DNA of 15,255 nt from Alphaproteobacteria bacterium. Its GTDB lineage: Bacteria > Pseudomonadota > Alphaproteobacteria > ATCC43930 > CGMCC-115725. Of the stretch, positions 6,712 through 12,939 are shown one piece after another. The stretch lies in NCBI GenBank assembly GCA_030039815.1, contig JASHUW010000340.1:1-15255 (forward strand). Reading direction: 5' to 3'. How positions within the stretch are numbered: the first letter of the stretch is position 1; each line of letters opens with the position of its first letter. Made by a program: the position numbers and the translations under genes. The notes beneath the pieces are model-generated. The model saw only the letters and a list, made by a program, of their open reading frames with translations. It had not been told where the DNA came from and did not search any database.

Positions 6712-6797
6712 ATCATCGTGCCGGCGCAGGCCGGGACCAGGGTCCAGCCATTCACGCAGCCGATGGCTGGATACCGGCCTTCGCCGGTATGGCGAAC
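6712..6797. repeat. REP-like imperfect palindromic extragenic element
   Basis: The left arm (about 6719-6751) and the right arm (about 6762-6793) are imperfect inverted copies sharing CCGGCG-AGGCCGG and TCCAGCCAT blocks, with about 10 bp between them. Sequences of this form (CCGGCGCAGGCCGGGA ... TGGATACCGGCCTTCGCCGG) are familiar intergenic repeats in many alphaproteobacterial genomes. It begins five bases after the stop codon of the LTxxQ gene. Only one copy is present in the window, so repetitiveness rests on general knowledge. It may stabilise or terminate the upstream transcript. Confidence 0.75.
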
Positions 6798-6804
6798 ATG
6801 GCTA

Positions 6805-6840
6805 GGATAGGGCGCAGGATCACAACGCTGCGCCCTATCC
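6805..6840 (+). promoter_or_regulatory. Perfect 13-bp hairpin abutting the M81 start codon
   Basis: GGATAGGGCGCAG (6805-6817) and CTGCGCCCTATCC (6828-6840) are exact inverted repeats around a 10-nt loop (GATCACAACG). The 3' arm ends at the base immediately before the ATG at 6841. There is no Shine-Dalgarno sequence between hairpin and start codon. It could be a terminator for the preceding transcript, an operator, or an RNA element controlling translation of the M81 gene. Confidence 0.6.
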
Positions 6841-8367
6841 ATGCCCAAAGCAAATCCGCGCATCGCCATTTGCGGCTTTTCGATCGAGTGCAACCGCTTC
6901 GCGCCGGTGGCGACGCGGGAGCATTTCGCCTATTTCGCCGGCGACGAGATTGCCGCCGAGGCGCGGCTGCCGGCGCCGCGTATGCTGGGCGAGATTCCGG
7001 GCTTTGTCGCCGATATGGATGCGTCACGCGGATGGGAGCCGGTCGGCATCGCCTTCGCCGCCGCCGAGCCCAACGGCCCGACCGACCACGCCTTCTTCCG
7101 CGAGCTGCTCGCCGATATCGAGACACGGCTGACCGCGGCGCTGCCAGTCGACGCGGTCTATATCTGCGAACACGGCGCGGGCATCACCACCGAGGACGAC
7201 GATCCGGACGGCGAGCTGTTCGCGACCGTGCGCCGCGTCGTCGGCCCCGACGTGCCGGTGGTCGCGACGCTCGACCTGCACGCCAACATTTCCGACCGCA
7301 TGGTCTCGATGATCGACGCGTTTATCGGCTACCGCACCAACCCGCACATGGACATGCGCGAGCGCGGGATCGAGGCGGCGCAAACCATCCGCGAACTGCT
7401 GGCCGGCACCAAGACCGAGACCGCCTTTGTCCGCCTGCCGATCGTGCCGCCGACCGTGACCATGCTGACCGCCGCCGGCCCGTATGCGGACATGATCGAT
7501 TTTGGCCAGACCAAGGTCGGTCCTGAGATCATGAACGTGTCGGTGATGGGTGGGTTCGCTTTCTCCGATACGGCGAAGAACGGCATCGCCGTCGTCGTAA
7601 CCGCGCGCCGTGACCGGCGCAACAGCAAAGTCGCTGAGGCGGTGGCCCGCGAGATCGCGCAGTTCGGCTGGGACAATCGCAACCGTTTTTATCCGCAGCT
7701 CACGCCGCTCGACGACGCGATCGGGAAGGCGGTGGCGGCATCGAGCGACCTGGCGCTGCCGGCGCTCTGCTTTGCCGATGTCGCCGACAATCCCGGCGGC
7801 GGCGGGCGCGGCAACACGATGTATCTCTTGAAGGCGCTCTACGAGGCCAACGTCAAGAACGCGCTTGTCGGCATCATCTATGATCCGCTGCTCGCCGCCG
7901 AGGCGCACCAATACGGGCTGCACTACAATTTCGACGCGCGCTTCAATCGCGACGAGACGACGCAGTTCTCGGAAGCGTGGAGCGCGCCGGCGCGGGTCGT
8001 CGCGCTTTCCGACGGTGAGTGCGTCGGTCGGCGCGGTATTTATGCCGGGATGAGCCTCGGCATGGGTAAATGCGCCGCGCTGCGTATCGGCGGGGTCACG
8101 GTCGTCGTGGTCTCGAAGCGCCGGCAATGCGCCGACCCGATCTTCTTCGAGATGCTTGGGCTCGACATCGCCAAGGCGCGCATCGTCGTCGTCAAGTCGC
8201 GCGGCCATTTCCGTGGCGGGTTCGACGAGTTTTTCAAGCATGAGCAGATCGTCGAGGTCGATTTGCCCGGTCTCACCTCGCCGATGCTGAAGAACTTCAC
8301 CTGGTCACGCCTGCCGCGCCCGGTGATCCCGCTCGACGAGGGCGTGGAATGGAAGGCTGACGCTTAG
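6841..8367 (+). CDS. M81-family metallopeptidase (MlrC-like)
   Basis: The 508-residue protein has the M81/MlrC layout: an N-terminal catalytic domain (former DUF1485) and a C-terminal MlrC domain. It opens with RIAICGFSIECNRFAP (7-22), the family start signature. The YICEHGAGI region is at about 107-115. Probable zinc ligands are Asp145 and His147 in ATLDLHANIS, and His169 in TNPHMDMRERG. The C-terminal domain begins near FADVADNPGGGGRGNTMYLL and ends with a strand-rich region typical of MlrC. The family is named for microcystinase C, which cleaves linearised microcystin peptides, but most members have unknown substrates. All visible motifs are intact. 6841 is the only plausible start: the frame is closed at 6808 and the next start codons would delete the signature. 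It converges on the ketopantoate reductase-family gene. Confidence 0.9.
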   Translation: MPKANPRIAICGFSIECNRFAPVATREHFAYFAGDEIAAEARLPAPRMLGEIPGFVADMDASRGWEPVGIAFAAAEPNGPTDHAFFRELLADIETRLTAALPVDAVYICEHGAGITTEDDDPDGELFATVRRVVGPDVPVVATLDLHANISDRMVSMIDAFIGYRTNPHMDMRERGIEAAQTIRELLAGTKTETAFVRLPIVPPTVTMLTAAGPYADMIDFGQTKVGPEIMNVSVMGGFAFSDTAKNGIAVVVTARRDRRNSKVAEAVAREIAQFGWDNRNRFYPQLTPLDDAIGKAVAASSDLALPALCFADVADNPGGGGRGNTMYLLKALYEANVKNALVGIIYDPLLAAEAHQYGLHYNFDARFNRDETTQFSEAWSAPARVVALSDGECVGRRGIYAGMSLGMGKCAALRIGGVTVVVVSKRRQCADPIFFEMLGLDIAKARIVVVKSRGHFRGGFDEFFKHEQIVEVDLPGLTSPMLKNFTWSRLPRPVIPLDEGVEWKADA

Positions 8368-8399
8368 CGCCGGATGAGCGCCGTTGCATCCTTCGAAGC

Positions 8400-8416
8400 G
8401 CCTCGCGTGGCGAGGC
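8400..8416. terminator. Hairpin between convergent genes
   Basis: GCCTCGC-GTG-GCGAGGC is a perfect 7-bp stem with a 3-nt loop in the short gap after the M81 gene, touching the last base of the convergent panE-like stop codon. No U-tract follows on the plus strand beyond a short TCCTT, so it is a probable but non-canonical terminator. Confidence 0.45.
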
Positions 8417-9345
8417 TATGTCCTTGACGCAGGCCCGTTCACATGCGGCCTGAGCGCCGCGTAGAGCAGGTCGCAAGTCGGGGTCGGGATATTGTGCTTG
8501 TTGCCGAGCTCGACGACCTTGCCGGCGAACCACGGCAATTCGATGCGGTTGCCGCGCAGAAGGTCGTTGCACATCGAGGTCATGTGGTGCGGTGGCATCG
8601 AGCGGATCTGGCCGCAGACCTTGTCGAAGCTGTCTTCGGGTAGCGCCACGCCCTCGGCGCGGCCGACCGCGATCGTCTCCTTGAGCGCGCCTTCGCACAA
8701 CGCCCACAATTCCGGCTCCTCGCGGTAGACGCCGAGCGGCGCGCGGGCCAGCGAATTAACGCTGGAGAGCGGCACGATGCCGAGGAATTTTTCCCAGATC
8801 GGCACCAGCACATTCGGCTCGAACTCGCCGGCGAACCCGGCCTCGGCGCAGAGATTGGCGAGCGCTTGGCCGCGCTGGCTCATCCGCCCGTCGATCTCAC
8901 CGTAGATGAGCCGCTGGTAGGTGCCGGTCTGCCGCACCACGCCCGGCGCGACGATCGAGCCGGTGACCCAGGCCGTGCCGGCCATCATCGCCTCGCGCCC
9001 GAGGATCGGGATGAGCCGCTCATGCGCGTCGACGCCGTTCTGCTGCGGGATGACCGCGGTCTGCGGCCCGACCATTGGTTTGATCGCCGCGCCGGCGCTT
9101 TCGACGTCCCACAATTTGACGCAGAAGATCGCGTAATCGACGACGCCGATGCTGGCGGGATCGTCGGTCGCTTGTACGTTCTCGAGCACCGTCTCGCCGC
9201 GGTCGCCTTCGATCCTGAGCCCGTTCGCCTGCATCGCCGCGAGATGCGCGCCGCGGGCGATGAAGATCACCTCCGCGCCAGCCTTGGCGAGCGCCGCGCC
9301 GTAGATGCAGCCAATCCCGCCAGCTCCGACAATCGCGATGCGCAT
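8416..9345 (-). CDS. 2-dehydropantoate 2-reductase family (PanE/ApbA-like)
   Basis: The 309-residue protein starts with the Rossmann motif MRIAIVGAGGIGCIYG (NADP binding). Family landmarks are FCVKLWD with Lys77, QQNGVD with Asn103, the probable catalytic lysine Lys186 in IWEKFL followed by Asn197, and a C-terminal domain ending in the signature region SMCNDLLRGNRIELPWF and IPTPTCDLLYAAL. The canonical enzyme reduces ketopantoate to pantoate with NADPH for coenzyme A synthesis. Many genomes carry several paralogues of unclear substrate, and no other pantothenate genes are near, so I leave the symbol blank. The ATG at 9345 is chosen because GGAGGGAG lies just upstream; a start at 9393 would add 16 residues before the dinucleotide-binding motif. 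It is divergent from the carboxymuconolactone decarboxylase-family gene with a 62-bp gap. Confidence 0.88.
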   Translation of the reverse strand: MRIAIVGAGGIGCIYGAALAKAGAEVIFIARGAHLAAMQANGLRIEGDRGETVLENVQATDDPASIGVVDYAIFCVKLWDVESAGAAIKPMVGPQTAVIPQQNGVDAHERLIPILGREAMMAGTAWVTGSIVAPGVVRQTGTYQRLIYGEIDGRMSQRGQALANLCAEAGFAGEFEPNVLVPIWEKFLGIVPLSSVNSLARAPLGVYREEPELWALCEGALKETIAVGRAEGVALPEDSFDKVCGQIRSMPPHHMTSMCNDLLRGNRIELPWFAGKVVELGNKHNIPTPTCDLLYAALRPHVNGPASRT

Positions 9346-9407
9346 ATCTCCCTCCAACTCCCCCGCGCTACTGTGCGCCGACCCTATCCTCAACCAGGGA
9401 GAAAATC

Positions 9408-9737
9408 ATGGCCCAGACGCAATCCTCACCCGCCCGTGAAGCCATCCGCGGCACCGTACCCAAACTCGCCGAGATCGCCGACACGCTGATCTACGGCCAG
9501 ATCTGGGAAGGCCCGCACCTCTCGAAGCGCGACCGCAGCCTCATCGTCTGCGGCGTGTTGATGGCGATGGGACGGGACGAGCAACTTCGGGGCCATCTCG
9601 CCCGCGCGCTCGACAATGGCTGCACCAAGGACGAGATCGCCGAGATGATCACCCACATCGCCTTCTATTCGGGCTGGCCGACGGCGATGACCGCGGCGCG
9701 CCTGGCGAAGGAGGTGTTCGCCACGCGCGGGGTCTAG
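9408..9737 (+). CDS. Carboxymuconolactone decarboxylase-family protein
   Basis: The 109-residue single-domain protein fits the CMD/AhpD-like alpha-helical family. Recognisable segments are YGQIWEGPHLSKRDRSLIV, then CGVLMAMGRDEQLRGHLARA, then DNGCTKDEIAEMITHIAFYSGWP, which is typical of the 4-carboxymuconolactone decarboxylase subgroup. It lacks the CxxC of AhpD, so a peroxidase-type thiol role is unlikely. Relatives decarboxylate gamma-carboxymuconolactone in the protocatechuate branch of the beta-ketoadipate pathway, but many stand-alone members are uncharacterised and no other pca genes are here. GGGAG at 9397-9401 lies just upstream of the ATG. Only 3 bp separate its stop from that of the convergent moaB, leaving no room for a terminator. 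Confidence 0.88.
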   Translation: MAQTQSSPAREAIRGTVPKLAEIADTLIYGQIWEGPHLSKRDRSLIVCGVLMAMGRDEQLRGHLARALDNGCTKDEIAEMITHIAFYSGWPTAMTAARLAKEVFATRGV

Positions 9738-9740
9738 GCT

Positions 9741-10268
9741 CTACTTCTCCTGCAGCCGCGGCATCAGCTCGACGAAGTTGCACGGCCGCCAGCGGTTGTC
9801 GAGCTGGTGCACGAGGATGCCGTCCCACGCGTCCCGGCACGCCGAGGGCGAGCCCGGCAGCGCGAAGAGGTAGGTGCCGCCGGCGACCCCGGCCGTGGCG
9901 CGGCTCTGGATCGTCGAGGTGCCGATCTTCTCGTAGCTCTGCCAGCGGAAGAGCTCACCGAAGCCGGGGATTTCCTTTTCGTAGACGCTGTGGAAGGCCT
10001 CCGGGGTCACGTCGCGGCCGGTAACCCCGGTGCCGCCGGTCGCGATCACCACGTCGACGGCGGGATCGGCGATCCACGCCCTCAGCTGGGCGACGATCTC
10101 GGCCTCTTCGTCGCGCACGATCTTGCGCTCGATGATCTTGTGCCCGGCTTCTTCGGCGCGCTCTTGAAGCGTATTGCCCGAGCGGTCGTCGGCGAAGCTG
10201 CGCGTGTCCGATACCGTCAACAGCGCGATGTTGACGGCGAGAAACGGGCGGTCGTGGTTGAGCGGCAT
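9741..10268 (-). CDS. moaB: Molybdenum cofactor biosynthesis protein MoaB
   Basis: The 175-residue protein has the MoaB/Mog molybdopterin-binding fold: TVSDTRSFADDRSGN (18-32), the nucleotide/pterin-binding loop ATGGTGVTGRDVTPEAF (76-92), and ALPGSPSACRDAWDG (136-150). MoaB/Mog proteins adenylylate or bind molybdopterin before molybdenum insertion; in many proteobacteria lacking Mog the MoaB-type protein does this job. Length is normal. It is the second gene of a minus-strand pair: the UDG stop lies 3 nt upstream and its Shine-Dalgarno sequence (AGGGAG) is inside the end of the UDG gene, so translation is probably coupled. The pairing with a uracil-DNA glycosylase has no obvious functional logic; co-transcription may be historical. 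Confidence 0.93.
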   Translation of the reverse strand: MPLNHDRPFLAVNIALLTVSDTRSFADDRSGNTLQERAEEAGHKIIERKIVRDEEAEIVAQLRAWIADPAVDVVIATGGTGVTGRDVTPEAFHSVYEKEIPGFGELFRWQSYEKIGTSTIQSRATAGVAGGTYLFALPGSPSACRDAWDGILVHQLDNRWRPCNFVELMPRLQEK

Positions 10269-10271
10269 CGT

Positions 10272-11183
10272 CTAGCTCCCTAACTCGTCCAGCTTCGCTT
10301 TTAACGCCAGCAGGTCGCGCCAGGTCTCGCGCTTGCGCTCCGGCGTGCGCAGCAGGAAAGCCGGGTGGAACATCGGCAGTGTCGGCAAAGTCGCGTCGAG
10401 CCCGGGGACGGCGAGGTCGAACCAGCGGCCGCGCAGCCTGGTGATGCCGTCGGTCGTATCGAGCAAGGTCGTTGCCGCGGTGCCGCCCGCCAGCACCAGC
10501 ACCTTGGGACGCGATAGCACGATGTGGCGGAACACGAAGGGCAGGCACGAGGCGATTTCCGGCGCGGTCGGCTTGCGGTTGCCGGGCGGCCGCCAATAGA
10601 TGACGTTGGTGATCTGCACGCCGCTGCGGTCGAGGCCGATCGCCGCCAGCATGCGGTCGAGGAGCTGCCCGGCACGGCCGACAAACGGCCGGCCGATGCG
10701 GTCTTCGTCGGCGCCCGGCGCTTCGCCGATGATCATCACCGGCGCCGCCGGATTGCCGTCGGCGAAGACGGTGTTGGTCGCGGTGCGCTTCAACGGGCAG
10801 GCGTCGAACCCGGCGATGAGCTTGGCGAGCGCATCGATCGTCTGTGCCTGGGCCGCCAGCGTACGGGCGGACTGCACCGGCTCCGCCGCCGACTCGGTCA
10901 GCGCGCGCGGCGGGGCGATGCTCGTGGATTTGAACGAAGCGACAGGGCGTGCTTCAGCTATCACCCCCACCCTGCCCTCCCCCATCGAGGGGGAGGGGGT
11001 TACGGATGCCTCCCCCTCGATGGGGGAGGTGGCCCGAAGGGCCGGAGGGGGTGAGGGCGGCGCAGCCGCGAGACGATCGATCGCGATCTCGCCGATCGCC
11101 TCGTCGGCGCCCATTTCGATCTGCCATTCAAGCAGCGCGAGCGCCTGATCGATCGCGAGTGCGGGTTGGGGTTCCGGCGGCAT
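10272..11183 (-). CDS. Family 4-type uracil-DNA glycosylase with an in-frame repeat insertion
   Basis: The 303-residue protein has an N-terminal helix (about 9-38), a low-complexity linker (about 40-105) and a family 4-like UDG domain (about 110-300). Landmarks are ADGNPAAPVMIIGEAPGADE (catalytic motif GEAPG at 153-157), DRIGRPFVGRAGQLLDRML, ITNVIYWRPPGNRKPT and the C-terminal motif MFHPAFLLR (271-279). UDGs remove uracil from DNA to start base-excision repair. Family 4 enzymes usually bind a 4Fe-4S cluster through four cysteines; here only Cys129 and Cys213 remain, with Phe126 and Trp197 at the other two positions by my alignment. The linker at about 44-75 is encoded by a palindromic repeat. 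The ribosome-binding site upstream of the ATG at 11183 is weak. It is followed 3 nt later by moaB. Confidence 0.9.
   Translation of the reverse strand: MPPEPQPALAIDQALALLEWQIEMGADEAIGEIAIDRLAAAPPSPPPALRATSPIEGEASVTPSPSMGEGRVGVIAEARPVASFKSTSIAPPRALTESAAEPVQSARTLAAQAQTIDALAKLIAGFDACPLKRTATNTVFADGNPAAPVMIIGEAPGADEDRIGRPFVGRAGQLLDRMLAAIGLDRSGVQITNVIYWRPPGNRKPTAPEIASCLPFVFRHIVLSRPKVLVLAGGTAATTLLDTTDGITRLRGRWFDLAVPGLDATLPTLPMFHPAFLLRTPERKRETWRDLLALKAKLDELGS
10961..11054. repeat. GC-rich palindromic repeat element inside the UDG gene
   Basis: Two exact 21-bp inverted copies of a sequence beginning CCTCCCCC and ending GGGGGAGG lie at 10976-10996 and 11009-11029, spaced by 12 bp. Outer 8-bp arms TCACCCCC (10961-10968) and GGGGGTGA (11047-11054) bound the element. 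On the UDG strand it is read in frame as linker peptide including SPIEGEASVTPSPSMGEGRV, a string recognisable from the many translated copies of this alphaproteobacterial repeat. Exact borders are uncertain. Confidence 0.85.
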
Positions 11184-11258
11184 TGCTTAAGCCTACCACT
11201 ACGCTGCCGTTTTCGCCGCCATCGTATATAACCGCAGCAAAACGATGGCTGGAGCGAC

Positions 11259-12902
11259 GTGGTGGCCGAGAGCGAAGAGATCGAACGCGAGCGGATGGAA
11301 TATGACGTGGTCATTGTCGGCGCTGGGCCGGCCGGCCTTTCCGCCTCGATCCGCCTCAAGCAGCTTGCGGCCGAAAATGGCGGCGAAGTTTCCGTTTGCG
11401 TCATCGAAAAGGGCTCCGAGGTCGGCGCGCACATCCTCTCCGGCGCGGTTTTCGAGCCGCGCGCCCTTAACGAGCTGATCCCCGACTGGAAGGACAAGGG
11501 CGCGCCGCTCAGCACCCCCGCGCGCGAGGACCGTTTCCTGCTGCTGTCGGAGCGCCGGGCCTGGCGTCTGCCGACACCGCCGCAGATGCATAATCACGGC
11601 AATTACATCATCAGCCTCGGCAATCTTTGCCGCTGGCTGGCGACCCAGGCCGAGGAGCTTGGGGTCGAGATTTATCCCGGCTTTGCGGCGGCCGAGGTGC
11701 TGTACGACGAGACTGGCCGCGTTGTCGGCGTCGCCACTGGCGATATGGGGATTGGCAAGGACGGGAACCCGACCGCCAACTACACGCCCGGCGTCGAATT
11801 GCGCGGCCGGGAGACGCTGTTCGCCGAGGGCGCGCGCGGCTCGCTGACCAAGACACTGGTCGAGCGCTTCCAGTTGCGCGATCGCTGCGACCCGCAGACC
11901 TATGCAATCGGCATCAAGGAATTGTGGGAGATCGACCCGGAAAAACATCAGCCGGGGCTGGTCGTTCATACGGTCGGCTGGCCGATGGACAACCGTACCT
12001 ATGGCGGCTCGTTCCTCTATCACCTCGAGGGCAACCAGGTGTCGGTGGGGTTCGTGATCGGGCTCGATTACGACAACCCCTATCTCTCACCGTTCGAGGA
12101 GTTCCAGCGCTTCAAGACGCATCCGGCGGTGCGCCATTTCTTCGAGGGCGGGCGGCGAGTCGCCTATGGCGCGCGCGCCTTGAACGAGGGCGGGTTCCAG
12201 TCGATCCCGCGCCTGGATTTTCCCGGAGGGGCGCTGACCGGCTGCGCCGCCGGCTTTGTCAATGTGCCCAAGATCAAGGGCAGCCATACCGCGATGAAAT
12301 CCGGCATGGTCGCGGCCGAGGTGGTGTTCGCGCGGCTTAACGGCGACGAGAACGCCAGCGTGCGCGCCGGGCTGGAGCGCAGTTGGGTGTGGGATGAGCT
12401 CTACCGGGTGCGCAACATCCGGCCAAGCTTCCGGCTCGGCATGTGGGCGGGCCTTGCCTATTCAGCGCTCGATACGTACGTGCTGCGAGGCCGCGCGCCG
12501 TGGACCTTTCACAACCATTCCGACTATGACCAGCTCGCCCGCAAGGACGCGGTCAAGCCGATCCGCTACCCGCGGCCCGACGGCAAGATCAGCTTCGACC
12601 GGCTGACCTCGGTGTCCTTCTCCTTCACCAATCACGAGGAAGGTCAGCCTGCGCATCTCAAATTACGCGATCCAGTCAAGGCTATTTCAATTAATTACCG
12701 CCTCTACGACTCGCCGGAACAGCGCTATTGTCCTGCCGGGGTCTACGAGATCGTCGACGACGGGCCTGGTGGGGCCAAGCGGCTGCAGATCAACGCGCAG
12801 AATTGCGTGCATTGCAAAACCTGCGACATCAAAGACCCCGAGCAGAACATTGATTGGGTCGTGCCGGAGGGCGGCGGCGGCCCCAACTACCCGAACATGT
12901 AG
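11259..12902 (+). CDS. Electron transfer flavoprotein-ubiquinone oxidoreductase (ETF-QO)
   Basis: The 547-residue protein is a full-length ETF-QO. The FAD-binding motif VVIVGAGPAG spans 17-26. The substrate-binding region follows (VGAHILSGAVFEPRAL, then TPPQMHNHGNYIISLGNL), then GCAAGFVNVPKIKGSHTAMKSGM in the FAD domain. The C-terminal 4Fe-4S domain keeps all four cysteines: Cys491 (YCPAGVYE) and Cys516, Cys519 and Cys522 (NCVHCKTCDIKDP). It takes electrons from reduced ETF, fed by acyl-CoA, sarcosine and other dehydrogenases, and passes them to ubiquinone at the cytoplasmic membrane. The start is GTG at 11259 (GTG at 11262 is also possible), with GGAG 4 nt upstream; the ATG at 11295 would leave very little before the FAD motif. 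It is the first gene of a probable operon with the TPR gene and ispE. Confidence 0.95.
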   Translation: MVAESEEIERERMEYDVVIVGAGPAGLSASIRLKQLAAENGGEVSVCVIEKGSEVGAHILSGAVFEPRALNELIPDWKDKGAPLSTPAREDRFLLLSERRAWRLPTPPQMHNHGNYIISLGNLCRWLATQAEELGVEIYPGFAAAEVLYDETGRVVGVATGDMGIGKDGNPTANYTPGVELRGRETLFAEGARGSLTKTLVERFQLRDRCDPQTYAIGIKELWEIDPEKHQPGLVVHTVGWPMDNRTYGGSFLYHLEGNQVSVGFVIGLDYDNPYLSPFEEFQRFKTHPAVRHFFEGGRRVAYGARALNEGGFQSIPRLDFPGGALTGCAAGFVNVPKIKGSHTAMKSGMVAAEVVFARLNGDENASVRAGLERSWVWDELYRVRNIRPSFRLGMWAGLAYSALDTYVLRGRAPWTFHNHSDYDQLARKDAVKPIRYPRPDGKISFDRLTSVSFSFTNHEEGQPAHLKLRDPVKAISINYRLYDSPEQRYCPAGVYEIVDDGPGGAKRLQINAQNCVHCKTCDIKDPEQNIDWVVPEGGGGPNYPNM

Positions 12903-12939
12903 GTCCGATCTACAAGGTTGCCGGCCTGGTTTTTGCTGA

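Noticed and set aside
7024..8241. Long minus-strand open frame of about 405 codons opposite the M81 gene
   Set aside because: The opposite strand encodes an intact M81 protein with all family motifs; the minus-strand product is Asp/Arg/His-rich as expected for an antisense shadow in high-GC DNA.
9375..9391. Partial similarity of GTGCGCCGACCCTATCC to the hairpin arm at 6828-6840
   Set aside because: Only broken short matches and no inverted partner nearby, so no evidence of a second copy of the hairpin.
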